From contig CAVXTT010000020.1 of NCBI GenBank assembly GCA_963764685.1, positions 310,001 to 374,000 on the forward strand: a stretch of DNA of 64,000 bases. The letters run 5' to 3'. This DNA is from CAVXTT01 sp963764685 (GTDB taxonomy: Bacteria; Bacteroidota; Ignavibacteria; Ignavibacteriales; Ignavibacteriaceae). The notes under the pieces were generated by a model. That model was not told where the DNA came from and made no database searches. It saw only the letters and a program-made list of their open reading frames with translations. Positions 46,841 to 57,347 of the stretch are shown here, one piece after another; positions within the stretch are counted from its first letter, which is position 1; each line of letters opens with the position of its first letter. A program made the position numbers and the translations under genes.

Positions 46841-49800
46841 ATGGAACAGATTAAAATTACAATCAACGGTCAGGAAATATTCAGCCGAACCAGGAAAAAC
46901 AATTCTTGAAGTTGTAGAAGAAAATAAAATTGATAGCATTCCAACTCTTTGTCACGATAAAAGGGTTGAACATTTCACCTCCTGTTTCTTATGTGTGGTT
47001 GAAGCTGAAGGAATTAATAAACTTCTCCCTTCCTGCTCAACACCCGTCACTGCAGGTATGAAACTTCATACCAGAAGTGCAAGTGTTGAGGAAAGCAGGA
47101 AAACAGCACTTGAACTATTAATGTCGAATCATTATGCCGATTGTATTGGACCCTGCAGAAATAATTGTCCTGCCGGTGTTGATGCCCAGGCATACATTGC
47201 ATTGATATCAATGGGAAAATATAGGGAAGCATTAAAGCTTGTAAAAGAAAATAATCCTCTGCCTCTTTCAATCGGAAGAGTATGTGTAAGGGACTGTGAA
47301 ACTGCCTGCCGCAGGAAATATATTGATGAACCTGTAGCTGTAAATGCCCTTAAAAGATTTGTTGCCGATATTGATATGGTGGATATGTGGAAACCACAGC
47401 TTAAACAGAAAAAGAATAAAAAGGTTGCTGTTATCGGCGGAGGTCCTTCCGGATTGTCCTGTGCATATTATCTTACTCTTGAAGGATATTCGGTTACTAT
47501 ATTTGAACGCCTTCCCGAACTTGGAGGAATGCTGAGGTATGGAATACCTGAATACCGTCTGCCGAAAAAAATTCTTGATGCCGAAATAAAATGGATTACT
47601 GATCTTGGTGTTGAAGTTAAAACCGGAGTTGAATCGGGAGTGGATTTTACCATAAAAGAACTTGCGTGAAACTCATGATGCAGTATTTATAGGAGTCGGT
47701 GCTCATAAAGCCTCAAAAATGGGACTTGAAGGGGAAGATAATACTCCAGGAGTCTTCAAGGGAATTGATTTTCTGAGGGAAATAGAAATGAGTTAGGTGC
47801 CTCAACTGAAAGGCACAGTTATAATAGTCGGAGGAGGTAATACTGCTATCGATGCTGCACGAACAGCATTACGCTGCGGAGCTGAAAAGGTTAAAATTGT
47901 TTACAGAAGAAGTCTTAATGAAATGCCTGCCAGTAAAGAAGAGATTCACGCTGCCCAGGAAGAAGGAATTGAAATACATTTCTTAAGTATCCCTGTTAAG
48001 CTGCTATCTGAGGAAAATAAATTAAAAGGCATCGAATGTCAGAAGATGGAACTGGTACCCGGTAAACCTGGTGAAAGACCAAGACCGGTTCCCGTTCAGG
48101 GTTCAGAATTTATGATAGAATGTGATTATCTGATAAGTGCAATAGGGCAGAATGTTGAAACTTCTTTTGCAAAATATGATAATGATTTTATGCTTGAAAA
48201 GTGGGGTACTGTTAAAGATCAATCAGGATACTTTGGAAACATCACTTCCGGGTGTATTTGCCGGTGGAGATGTAGTTACAGGACCATTTACAGCCATTAC
48301 TTCTATTGCACAGGGTAAGAAGGCTGCCTTATCTATTATGAATTATCTGGAAAAAGGTAAAGCAGAAAAGATCCATCGCAAATTTTATAGCTTTAAGCAT
48401 AATCTTGGCAAGATAACTGAAAAGGAATATGACCATATTAAGAAGCTTGCCCGGGAAAAAATGAAGGAGCTGGAAGTTACGGACAGAATACATAATTTCC
48501 AGGAAGTTGAAAAAGGCGTAAGTGAAGATCAAAGCTCAAAAGAAACATTCAGATGTCTGGAATGCGGTTGTTCGGAATACTACGATTGCACTTTAAGACA
48601 ATATTGTGATGAATATAAAATTGATGTTACGCGGCAGCGTTGGTGAAATCAGAAAATATATTCCTGATTTGCGGCATCCGTTTATTGCTCTTGATCCGAA
48701 TAAATGTATTAACTGCGGGAAGTGTGTAAGAACCTGTAGTGAAATCCTTAAAATATCTGCATTAGGTTTTGTAAACAGAGGATTCAAATCGATTGTTAAA
48801 CCTGCAATGGAAAAAGCACTGCTCGAAACAAATTGTATATCCTGCGGAAATTGTATTGATGTTTGTCCTACAGGAGCAATCAGTGAAAAGTTACCATTTA
48901 AAATTTTGGGAACTCTTCCTAAAGAAAATGTTGAGACCATTTGTAATTTTTGTTCTGTCGGATGCAAGGTAAACTTCAAAAAGATAGACGATACAATTTT
49001 TTATGTTGCAAATACTACCGATGAAATTCAGGACAGCCATAACAGAGGCTATCTGTGTCCAAAGGGAAGGTTCGGGTACAGGTACCTGTTTGGAAAAGAC
49101 AGAGTCGTGAGTCCCAGGATAAGAAGACACGGGATGATTGAAAATGTTAGCACTAACGCTGCAATAGATTATACGTCAAAAAGAATTAAAGAAATTATTG
49201 AAATTCACGGGAGAGATTCAGTTGCTGTCTTCGGTTCTCCAAGGCTGTCAAATGAAGAACTATATCTTCTGCAGAAATTTGTTAGAACAGGTATTAAAAA
49301 TAATAATATCGCAAGTTTTGCAGATCTTGTTTATGGAAGGGAAAGGGATAGTCTGAATGAAATAGCCGGGTTTACATCCTCAACCATAGCAATGGATGAT
49401 CTGAATAAAGCAGATGTAATTGTAGCGATCAATTCCAATATGTCCGATGAAAATCTGGTGATGGAATTAAAAATAAAAGAGGCTCAGAAGCATGGTGCCA
49501 GGCTGATTCTAATAAATTCTTCTGAAGTCCGCCTTACTAAAGCAGCAGATCTTTGGATTGACAGTAAAAAGGGGACAACCACACTTCTGCTTAACACTGT
49601 TTTAAAATCGATGATAGATTCAGGCAGATTTAATAATGATTATATCACGGAGAGAACTGAAGGTCTTACTCAGCTGCAGGAAATGCTGCAGGGCATTGAA
49701 ATAAACGAAGCTATTAATATGACAGGAATCGAAGCCGATAAATTTAATGCCTTAACAGAGATATTAAGTAATAAAAGTTTAGATATTGTCTTTACATATA

Positions 49801-50600
49801 ATATTGACTCCAATAGCGACAGATCAAAGGAATGCCTCAAGGCAATTGGAAATTATCTCCTTCTCACCGACCGTCTTGGAAAGAAGAATAACGGAATAAT
49901 AATGTTGAGGGAATACAGTAATTCAACAGGATTATATCAGCTCGGAGTAACACCGGAATATTTGCCCGGATACATTAAGATGTCAGATAAGGAAGAAATT
50001 CAAAGGCTGGCAAGGGCCTGGAGATCAGATATTGATTCAGTATTTAAACCTGTGAATCTCAGCAGTAAACTGAGAAAGGGGGAAATTAAGGCGGCTATTA
50101 TTATTGGAGAAGACCCCCTTGCTGATGAAAATGTAAGAAAATATTTTAACTCAGTTGAATTCATTGCTGTTATGGATGCATTCCATACAAATACTACGGC
50201 AGAAGCTGATGTAATTATACCTGCTTCCACCTATATTGAACAGGAAGGAAGTTATACAAGATGTGACGGTATAGTTCAAAAAAGCAATAAGGTTGTTAAC
50301 GGACCTCATTTACGTTCAAATATTCAGACAATCTGCAGGCTGGCTTCCTGTTTTGCTGAACATTTTGACTATGAATCACCGGTGGAAGTTTATGCCGAAA
50401 TTCAGTCGTTAAGCAGATTATACAAACATTCGGATCCTTGTGAAGAATGGACAAGCAGTTATTTTTCTAACGGATTTAATGGGGTAAAACACTCATTTGC
50501 AGAGTATAAAATTGATTTTACCACATCAGAGCCTGTTAAACCTGCGGTTCATTATCAGGATAATTATTATCTTTGGAATGTGAAAAAAAAGATAACATAA
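46841..50600 (+). CDS. NuoG-N/GltD-like/molybdopterin-type fusion subunit, reading frame broken five times
   Basis: This is one gene by similarity, about 1251 codons once four single extra bases (near 46881, 47667, 48225 and 48630) and an in-frame TAG (47794-47796) are ignored. Its parts in order are: a NuoG-type [2Fe-2S] domain (AEPGKTILEVVEE, LCHDKR); a GltD-like Fe-S/FAD/NAD(P) module (CIGPCRNNCPAG, VIGGGPSGLSCAYYL, GGGNTAIDAARTALR, GVFAGGDVV); two ferredoxin clusters (CINCGKCVRTC, CISCGNCIDVCP); and a molybdopterin-oxidoreductase domain (CNFCSVGC, LCPKGRFGY). At the place where formate dehydrogenases have CHxP with Sec or Cys and His, this protein has FADLVYGRE, so formate oxidation is unlikely. 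The best analogy is the NfnB-like subunit of Stn transhydrogenases. Confidence 0.8.
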
Positions 50601-50601
50601 A

Positions 50602-52467
50602 ATGAATGCTGTAAATAGTTCCATAATAAAAGAACTTTACGACAATACAGCAATAATTGGAGGGGATAACAGAATAATATATATGGGGGCGGGATTTAAG
50701 AAGATCACCGGTGACATTGATCTTGAGTCCCTGCTTAAAACTTCAGGAGAGAAGGTTTCCTTTATATCAAAGATAGAGGAGATCCGGCAGTCCGGACAAA
50801 CTGCCTCTTTTACATTCAATAACGACGGAATTGAACTTATAATTTCACCTTCCGAAGAGGGGATACTATTTATAAGCTACTCAAAAGAGCTGGACGACCT
50901 GATCCGGTTAGATCATAACCTGAATGAGAGGATCAAAGAGCTGCAGTGTCTTTACAGTATAAGCAGTGAGATGGAGAAAGGTCTCCCCTTTGATGAGTTT
51001 ATAAACAATATCATTTCTATAATTACCGACGCATTCCAATACCCGGATAAAACTTATGTAAATATTGAAATAGATAATAAAAATTACGGAAGCAGCTGGC
51101 TCCCATCCGATACTGCAAATAAAATTAAATATACCATTCATCGAAATACGAAGATATGCGGAGAGATCAGGGTATATGGAAATGATATTGAATTCCTTGA
51201 GGAAGAGGAGAAGCTGGTAAATGAAATTGCAGTACGTATTTCCAGGCTCATTGAAAGGGATGAAAAACAAAGAAATTTTGAGAAACAGCAGCGGGTGCTG
51301 ACTTCAAAAAATCAGGCGCTTATAAAACTTACCGAAGAATGTTACGAAAAAAGAGAGAAGTTAAGAACTTTCTTCCGTGCTATCAGCGATAATATAGTAG
51401 TTATCGACCGGGATTATAATATCACTATGTCAAACAAGGACAGTATTGGTGAGAGCGGGAAATGCTATAAAAAACTTTTTAATGAGAATCAGATCTGCAG
51501 CAATTGTACTGCCCACAAGACTTTCACCTCAGCTCAGGACCATTGGGGTGATATGGAAATATCAAAACGCAATTACAGATTAAGGACCTACCCGATCTTT
51601 GGCATAAATGGAGAGGTGGAAAAAGTACTTGAAGTATGCAGGGATACAACGGATCAGAAAGAAATTGAAATTAAACTTATTCAGTCATATAAGCTAGCTT
51701 CGCTTGGTAAACTGGTTGCCGGCGTGGCCCACGAAATAAACAATCCAAATACATTTATTCTCGGCAACCTGAAAATAATACAGGAAGCATTTGAGGATAT
51801 CTTCCCGCTGCTCGACCGCTGTTATGAAAGCAACAAAGATCTACATATTGCCCGGCTGGACTATGAGGTATTCAAGGAAAATATCAGCATCCTGGTAAAC
51901 GATATGCTTAACGGTGCAAACAGAACAAAGAAGATAGTTGCGGATTTAAGAAATTTTGCCAAGAAAGATGAAGACCTGCTGACCGAGACGGTTGATCTGA
52001 ATTATATAATCAAGAATAATCTAACGCTTACCCAGAAGCACGTTAAGAAATATGCAAAGCTGGATATCGAATTAAAGGAAAACCTCCCCCTGTTCATCGG
52101 CAATGTAAATAAGATTGAACAGGTTCTCCTTAACCTGACAATGAATGCCTCGGAAGCAGTAGAGAACGGCGACGGGCTTGTTAAAATTAAAACGGACTTC
52201 GACAGGCGTGCAAATGAAGTGATATTAATCGTAAGTGATAACGGCTGCGGGATGAATGAATCAACACTTAAGAAGATATTTGACCCGTTCTTTACTACAA
52301 AGCGAAACTCCGGAGGTACCGGATTAGGCCTGTCCATTACTTATGGAATAATAAAAGATCATAATGGATATATTGATGTGAAATCGGAACCGGGGAAGGG
52401 AACCACTTTTATTATTCATATTCCCGTAAAAACAGAAAAAGATGATGACAAGAATATTAGCAATTGA
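50602..52467 (+). CDS. Cytoplasmic PAS histidine kinase
   Basis: The 621-residue kinase has no membrane segments. The N-terminal 215 residues hold sensor-like domains, PAS-like then GAF-like. A coiled coil follows (about 215-260), then a PAS domain (about 265-355) with a cysteine group CYKKLF...ICSNCTAHKTF of the kind that may bind a metal or respond to redox state. The HisKA box is LVAGVAHEINNPNTF with His377, and the ATPase boxes are NLTMNASEAVENGDG, VSDNGCGMNESTLKKIFDPFFTTK and GTGLGLSITYGI. It starts one base after the fusion subunit and overlaps the sigma-54 activator by 26 bases, which is its obvious partner. Confidence 0.9.
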   Translation: MNAVNSSIIKELYDNTAIIGGDNRIIYMGAGFKKITGDIDLESLLKTSGEKVSFISKIEEIRQSGQTASFTFNNDGIELIISPSEEGILFISYSKELDDLIRLDHNLNERIKELQCLYSISSEMEKGLPFDEFINNIISIITDAFQYPDKTYVNIEIDNKNYGSSWLPSDTANKIKYTIHRNTKICGEIRVYGNDIEFLEEEEKLVNEIAVRISRLIERDEKQRNFEKQQRVLTSKNQALIKLTEECYEKREKLRTFFRAISDNIVVIDRDYNITMSNKDSIGESGKCYKKLFNENQICSNCTAHKTFTSAQDHWGDMEISKRNYRLRTYPIFGINGEVEKVLEVCRDTTDQKEIEIKLIQSYKLASLGKLVAGVAHEINNPNTFILGNLKIIQEAFEDIFPLLDRCYESNKDLHIARLDYEVFKENISILVNDMLNGANRTKKIVADLRNFAKKDEDLLTETVDLNYIIKNNLTLTQKHVKKYAKLDIELKENLPLFIGNVNKIEQVLLNLTMNASEAVENGDGLVKIKTDFDRRANEVILIVSDNGCGMNESTLKKIFDPFFTTKRNSGGTGLGLSITYGIIKDHNGYIDVKSEPGKGTTFIIHIPVKTEKDDDKNISN

Positions 52468-53803
52468 TGATAACCAGGCGGTACTCAATTTTTTAAAAGT
52501 AATATTACTGCAGTCAAGGAAATATGAGATAGAAGTTCTCCAGGAAAGCACCAAAGCATATGATATGCTTAAGGCAAACGGATATGATATACTTTTACTC
52601 GATATGGACATGCCTGATGTATCGGGTCTGGAGATCTTAAAATATATTGTCAATAATAACCTGAAAATTAAAACTATCGTACTAACCGGGGTTGAAGATA
52701 TCGATCTTGCAATATCTGCAATGAAACTGGGCACCTACGATTATATGCTTAAGCCCATTGATGAAGAACATCTGATGAAGACTATTGAGTCTGCAGTACA
52801 GGATACCGAACTGCATAGAAAAGGGTTTGAAAGTAAACTAAGCCTCGATGATCTTAAATTTAAGGATGCCTTTAAGGATATTATAACTGCTGATCCCGCT
52901 ATGATTAAGGTATTTCATTATGCGGAGAAATTTGCCGTAACTGACAACAGTATTCTTGTATGGGGAGAGAGCGGATCCGGAAAAGAGCTTATTGCAAAGG
53001 CCATTCATAATATCAGCAGGCGCAAGGATAAGAATTTTATTGCGGTAAATGCAGGAGCTTTTGCCCAGGAGTTGTTTTCATCAGAGTTCTTCGGTTATGA
53101 AAAAGGTGCATTTACAGGAGCATCACGCGATAAGGCAGGCTTTATAGAAGAGGCTAACGGGGGAACGCTGTTCCTTGATGAAATAGGAGAACTAGCTCTG
53201 CCGATTCAGGTTAAATTGTTAAGAGTACTTCAGGAGGAGGAATTTTACAGGCTTGGTTCCACAAAGAACCTTAAAGCAGATGTAAGAATAATTGCTGCAA
53301 CAAACAAGAATCTTTTCGAAGAAATAAAAACGGGGAACTTCAGGAAGGATCTGTTCTTCCGGCTGAATATTAACTCAATTTATCTACCCCCGTTACGTGA
53401 AAGAAAAAATGATATTGAAGTGCTTGCTCAATATTTCCTGAAGATGTTTAATACACGATATTCTAAAAATATTCAGAGTATACCTGATAATGTACTGAAC
53501 TGTTTGAAGAGCTATTCGTTTCCTGGGAATGTCCGTGAGTTAATGAATATCATCAACAGCGCTATAATTGTTGAAGGATCAGCGGAACTGACTAAAAAAT
53601 CACTTCCCAGTTACTTCCTTGAAAAGAATAATGTGATGACTCCCGGGGATGAGAATGTACCTTTCTCCCTGGCGGAAATGGAAAGAAATCATATTATGAG
53701 AGTGCTTCAGTTTACGGAAAATAACAGGACAAAAGCCGCCGAAATACTAAGGATTTCGAGAGTAAACCTACTTGCCAAAATAAAAAAATATGAGCTGAAG
53801 TAA
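52442..53803 (+). CDS. NtrC-family sigma-54-dependent response regulator
   Basis: The 453-residue protein has a receiver domain (residues 1-120) with Asp9/Asp10, phosphoacceptor Asp54 in LLLDMDMPD and Lys104. An AAA+ domain follows (about 148-380) with Walker A GESGSGKE (175-182), the sigma-54 contact loop GAFTGA (222-227), Walker B GGTLFLDEIGEL and an arginine finger region. A Fis-type helix-turn-helix ends it, NRTKAAEILRISRVNLLAKIKKYE. It should open sigma-54 promoters on a signal from the kinase before it. The site at 43455-43470 in front of this operon is the natural target. Confidence 0.94.
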   Translation: MMTRILAIDDNQAVLNFLKVILLQSRKYEIEVLQESTKAYDMLKANGYDILLLDMDMPDVSGLEILKYIVNNNLKIKTIVLTGVEDIDLAISAMKLGTYDYMLKPIDEEHLMKTIESAVQDTELHRKGFESKLSLDDLKFKDAFKDIITADPAMIKVFHYAEKFAVTDNSILVWGESGSGKELIAKAIHNISRRKDKNFIAVNAGAFAQELFSSEFFGYEKGAFTGASRDKAGFIEEANGGTLFLDEIGELALPIQVKLLRVLQEEEFYRLGSTKNLKADVRIIAATNKNLFEEIKTGNFRKDLFFRLNINSIYLPPLRERKNDIEVLAQYFLKMFNTRYSKNIQSIPDNVLNCLKSYSFPGNVRELMNIINSAIIVEGSAELTKKSLPSYFLEKNNVMTPGDENVPFSLAEMERNHIMRVLQFTENNRTKAAEILRISRVNLLAKIKKYELK

Positions 53804-53806
53804 GCT

Positions 53807-54196
53807 TTATTTTATAAAGAACACCTCGCTGTATGCTGCGTTCCCTTCTTTACCGCTCTCTGAAATTCTTATTTGATAATGATTAGACAAGGGAATATCG
53901 GTCGGAACATACCAGCTGCAGGAACCGGAATTCGGATAATCCTTTACAACAAGGGTTTCATAATATGTTTTTTTCTTAACCACGTATATATCCACAGGAT
54001 TTGTATTTTTATTTGATGCCCATTTGATAACCCGTGTGGTTCCCGGACTCCAGGTAACCCCTGCAGCAGGGGATATTACATAATAAACATCCACCGGAGC
54101 TATGTAATTGTTTGAGGTAATATCGTTGACATCAGAATCTGTCCTGCAGCTAATATTAATCAGGCATATGATAATCGGAAAAAGATAACGTTTCAT
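53807..54196 (-). CDS. Small lipoprotein with Kre9/KNH-like domain
   Basis: The 129-residue product starts MKRYLFPIIICLINISC, a lipoprotein signal with a terminal Cys. The body is an immunoglobulin-like domain with VTWSPGTTRVIKWASN, CSWYVPTDIPLSNHYQIRISES and AAYSEVFFIK, matching the Ser-Thr-rich GPI-anchored/KNH (Kre9) domain found in many bacterial surface proteins. The ATG at 54196 with an AAAGGAT site is chosen over 54220 because it gives a clean signal sequence. It is convergent with the sigma-54 activator (three bases between the ORF ends). Confidence 0.75.
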   Translation of the reverse strand: MKRYLFPIIICLINISCRTDSDVNDITSNNYIAPVDVYYVISPAAGVTWSPGTTRVIKWASNKNTNPVDIYVVKKKTYYETLVVKDYPNSGSCSWYVPTDIPLSNHYQIRISESGKEGNAAYSEVFFIK

Positions 54197-54238
54197 CTTT
54201 TTATCCTTTCGCATAAACACAGAAGATTACCACTTCAC

Positions 54239-57130
54239 TTATTTTAATAAAATCATTTTTCTTGTTTCGTTAAAACCCTTACTCCCATTATCCGGCTGCA
54301 CATGCAGTTTATAAAAATAAATCCCGCTTGATAACCCCGCACCATCAAAGAATGCGGAATAATATCCTGCATCTTTATTTCCATCGACAAGAACAGCTGT
54401 TTCACGTCCCAGTATGTCATAAACTGATAAATTTACTTTCGCACTGAATGGTATACTGTAATTTATCATTGTAGCGGGATTAAACGGATTTGGATAGTTC
54501 TGAGATAAAGTATATTCTACCGGCACCTCAGCCGTCTGGTCTGTAACATCCGTTAGCTCGTTAAACTTCTCTGTTAAGATAAAATAAATTAAGTTCTTTG
54601 CCTCTGACTCCTTCATATAATACAAGGGAAAGCTGAGTGTAACACTACTGTAATCTGTTCCAATATATTCAACCCCTACGGGCAGCCCTTTCATAGAGCC
54701 CTGTGGGGAGGCAGAATCATATTTTGTATCATAATAATAAATGTTCTGCCCCGATGGAGCAGCATCAATGCTTTCAATGTTGGATAAATGATATAAATTA
54801 GATGAAAGTGTTTTCATCGTATCAACGCTGATATAATTATACCCTGATTGTATTGGGACACCTCCATAAAATCTGGCTTGCACGGTATATTTTAAATCTC
54901 TGATTTTCAGCATATCATATAGGAAGGTTCCGGGCTCCATTTGGTATGGATATACTACATTTTGGAAAAAAGCACGGGAAGGTTTATAGCCGGAGTATAT
55001 AAAATTACCGCCATACTCCATAAAACTCTTTAACACGTCACGGGAATCTAATGCAGCAGTTATATTTGAACCGTCTTCGCTTGACCAGATAACCGTTGAA
55101 AATGCACCGATGTCTGCAAGTGTCGGTAATCCATCATTATTAATATCGTACATCTGATGTCTGAAGCCATCAAGTAAAAACTCATAAAAAGAATCTACCT
55201 GTTCATCAGTTGGATAAAGCAATGTACCGGTACCATCTTCAGTCTCATCAACTATTAATATTCCCTGGTCAAGTGATATTACTCTTGATTTAACGGTATT
55301 ACTTGGATTGCTCTCATTATTATCCGTATCAATGGCCTTTATATAATAAAAATAAAACTGGACGCTTTGAGCTGTATTATCAACAAAGGTTGTATCTGTA
55401 ATAACACTCTGATTGATCTTTGTAAAATTACCTGTTTGTTCCAACGACCTGTAAATATTATAACCCTGAAGATCTAGCTCGATGTTTTTCATCCATTTAA
55501 GCCTAACCTGATGCCATTCCGGTAAGGCGGAAACATTACCTGGAGCCAGTGGAAGGGAACGGGGGATAATCGATCTTTCAACAAGAAGACTTTCATTTCC
55601 ATCCTGGTCAACAACAGAAATAGCAATAAAATAGGGAGTGCCGTCTTCAAGAGCTGAAATGATGGCAGTCGTATCGGTGGTCGTTATATTAGTGTAATAA
55701 TTGCCGGAAGATAAACCAGTATAAATTTTGTAATAAGAAAAATCCGGCTCATTATTAGGTGACCATTCCGCAAGTACAGAATTACCAGTACCTAAATCAT
55801 ATAGTGCAAAATTATTCACCATGTCAGGCATCTTTACCACAGTTAGAAGCGTTGCGCAGGAACCTTTTATTACTTCAGCACAGTATTCCATATTATAATT
55901 GGAAATAATATCATTAATACTATGGTAGTATGGGCTGAAGTTTGTTTCTTCAAAGTAAATTGCCTGATATCCCTGTGTCCAGAAAGAATAGCTGTCGGAC
56001 CCTGAGCTATTAGGAGAACCGGTGAGCGGAGTTAAAATGGAATACTGACCGACCATCTGTTTAGCAAGTTCCCTGTAGCTTTCACAACCCGAATAATAAT
56101 TTATATCTACATTACTTTCATTTGCCTGGTGAAGGGTATGACTGATCATATCGTGGTTTATCATTAGTTTAATATCCATACCGTCATTTACAGCTTTTTG
56201 GGCATAATCAACACTTCCCCACAAACCATATTCTTCTGCTGCAAAAGTGATGAACTTTATGGTTAGCTCTGATTGATAACCCGCAGCTTTTAAGACGCGT
56301 GCTGTTTCAAGAACTGCTGCAGTTCCGCTGGCATTATCATCTGCACCGGGAGCAAAAACCAGCGGATTGCCGGAAGAATAGGAATCGTGGTGTCCTCCCG
56401 TTACAACAAATCTGTTGGGTTGTACAGTTCCCGGAAGAGTGGCAACCACATTTTTCTGGGTAGTATTCTGGTATTGGAATGAATCAAGTTTAACATCCGT
56501 GTAACCCATTCTTAAGAACTCTCCTCTAATCCATTCAGAAACAGAATCCCTGTTAGATGCAAACAGAAACCTTGTCTGAAAATCCTGCAGCTTTTGTATA
56601 AAATATTGAACGGAATCCTTATTAATTAGTTCTGTAATAACGCTTATGAGCGAATCAGTTGTGAGATCATTAACATATCTGCTTATTGTTTTCTTATTGT
56701 GGAAGAAATTATTTCTAACCGGAAACGTCACGCTATATCCTTTCTGCCGCAGTAAGTCACGGTTTATACTTTCAGCTAAGGCAATACCGTTTGTTCCTTT
56801 TATAAATAATAATTCAATTAGAAAATCCGTTGGATTTATGTTAAGATTTTTCCGTGTCACAATAGCATATTCTGTTGAAGCAATTTCCTTATCGAGCTTT
56901 ACATAATTTATACCATCTGTTTTCAATTTATTTAATTGGTCTTCTGCGGCAGTAGTGATCAGGTAATCATCCTGCAGCAGCAGGACAGGCAGCATTAAGC
57001 TCTCCAGTTTATTCAGCTGATCAATATTAAGGTTAAGATTTATCTGTACAAGATATTCATCTTCAGCAGCAGAAATATTATTCAGGAGTCCTGTTAGTAA
57101 AATGATTGAGGTTAGTAAAAATGTTTTCAT
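54239..57130 (-). CDS. Secreted M28-family metallopeptidase with type IX sorting domain
   Basis: The 963-residue product has a signal peptide (MKTFLLTSIILLTGLLNNISA). The M28 zinc aminopeptidase domain has its metal ligands in VTGGHHDSYSSG (His), PGADDNASGTAAV (Asp), TFAAEEYGLWGS (Glu pair) and YYHSINDI (His). One or two fibronectin-type III-like domains follow (about 440-640), then a region with a gatase-like look (VIWSSEDG, FMEYGGNFIYSGYKP). It ends with a type IX sorting domain carrying LSQNYPNPFNPATMINYSIP. It is probably an exported peptidase for protein scavenging. The start at 57130 is preferred over 57163 because it gives the signal peptide directly. Confidence 0.9.
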   Translation of the reverse strand: MKTFLLTSIILLTGLLNNISAAEDEYLVQINLNLNIDQLNKLESLMLPVLLLQDDYLITTAAEDQLNKLKTDGINYVKLDKEIASTEYAIVTRKNLNINPTDFLIELLFIKGTNGIALAESINRDLLRQKGYSVTFPVRNNFFHNKKTISRYVNDLTTDSLISVITELINKDSVQYFIQKLQDFQTRFLFASNRDSVSEWIRGEFLRMGYTDVKLDSFQYQNTTQKNVVATLPGTVQPNRFVVTGGHHDSYSSGNPLVFAPGADDNASGTAAVLETARVLKAAGYQSELTIKFITFAAEEYGLWGSVDYAQKAVNDGMDIKLMINHDMISHTLHQANESNVDINYYSGCESYRELAKQMVGQYSILTPLTGSPNSSGSDSYSFWTQGYQAIYFEETNFSPYYHSINDIISNYNMEYCAEVIKGSCATLLTVVKMPDMVNNFALYDLGTGNSVLAEWSPNNEPDFSYYKIYTGLSSGNYYTNITTTDTTAIISALEDGTPYFIAISVVDQDGNESLLVERSIIPRSLPLAPGNVSALPEWHQVRLKWMKNIELDLQGYNIYRSLEQTGNFTKINQSVITDTTFVDNTAQSVQFYFYYIKAIDTDNNESNPSNTVKSRVISLDQGILIVDETEDGTGTLLYPTDEQVDSFYEFLLDGFRHQMYDINNDGLPTLADIGAFSTVIWSSEDGSNITAALDSRDVLKSFMEYGGNFIYSGYKPSRAFFQNVVYPYQMEPGTFLYDMLKIRDLKYTVQARFYGGVPIQSGYNYISVDTMKTLSSNLYHLSNIESIDAAPSGQNIYYYDTKYDSASPQGSMKGLPVGVEYIGTDYSSVTLSFPLYYMKESEAKNLIYFILTEKFNELTDVTDQTAEVPVEYTLSQNYPNPFNPATMINYSIPFSAKVNLSVYDILGRETAVLVDGNKDAGYYSAFFDGAGLSSGIYFYKLHVQPDNGSKGFNETRKMILLK

Positions 57131-57347
57131 TAGAGGATTCTTTCTAAGTAAAATAAATTCCATAAGAAAATATATCTTACTATTATATGGTTATCAATGA
57201 CTTTTATTCATCTGCAATGTCTTGCAGTGTTCCTGGAAGGAAGATTTTATTTTTCTATAACATAATTGAGGCCTAATAATTTATACAGCCGACACCATTT
57301 CAGCAGCTTTAATCTTTGATTTTTTAGGTGCGCTTTTGTAATATTCC

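Noticed and set aside
47660..47672. Selenocysteine at the TGA in the fusion gene
   Set aside because: Reading on in the same frame meets another stop within a few codons, while the conserved protein continues in the +1 frame.
48606..50600. NAD-dependent formate dehydrogenase alpha subunit
   Set aside because: The Sec/Cys and His of the active site are absent (FADLVYGRE in their place), as in NuoG, so I describe it as FDH-like only.
44559..50600. Electron-bifurcating [FeFe] hydrogenase (HydABC)
   Set aside because: The NuoE/NuoF-like parts fit, but no H-cluster motifs are present in the third subunit, which instead has GltD-like and molybdopterin-type domains.
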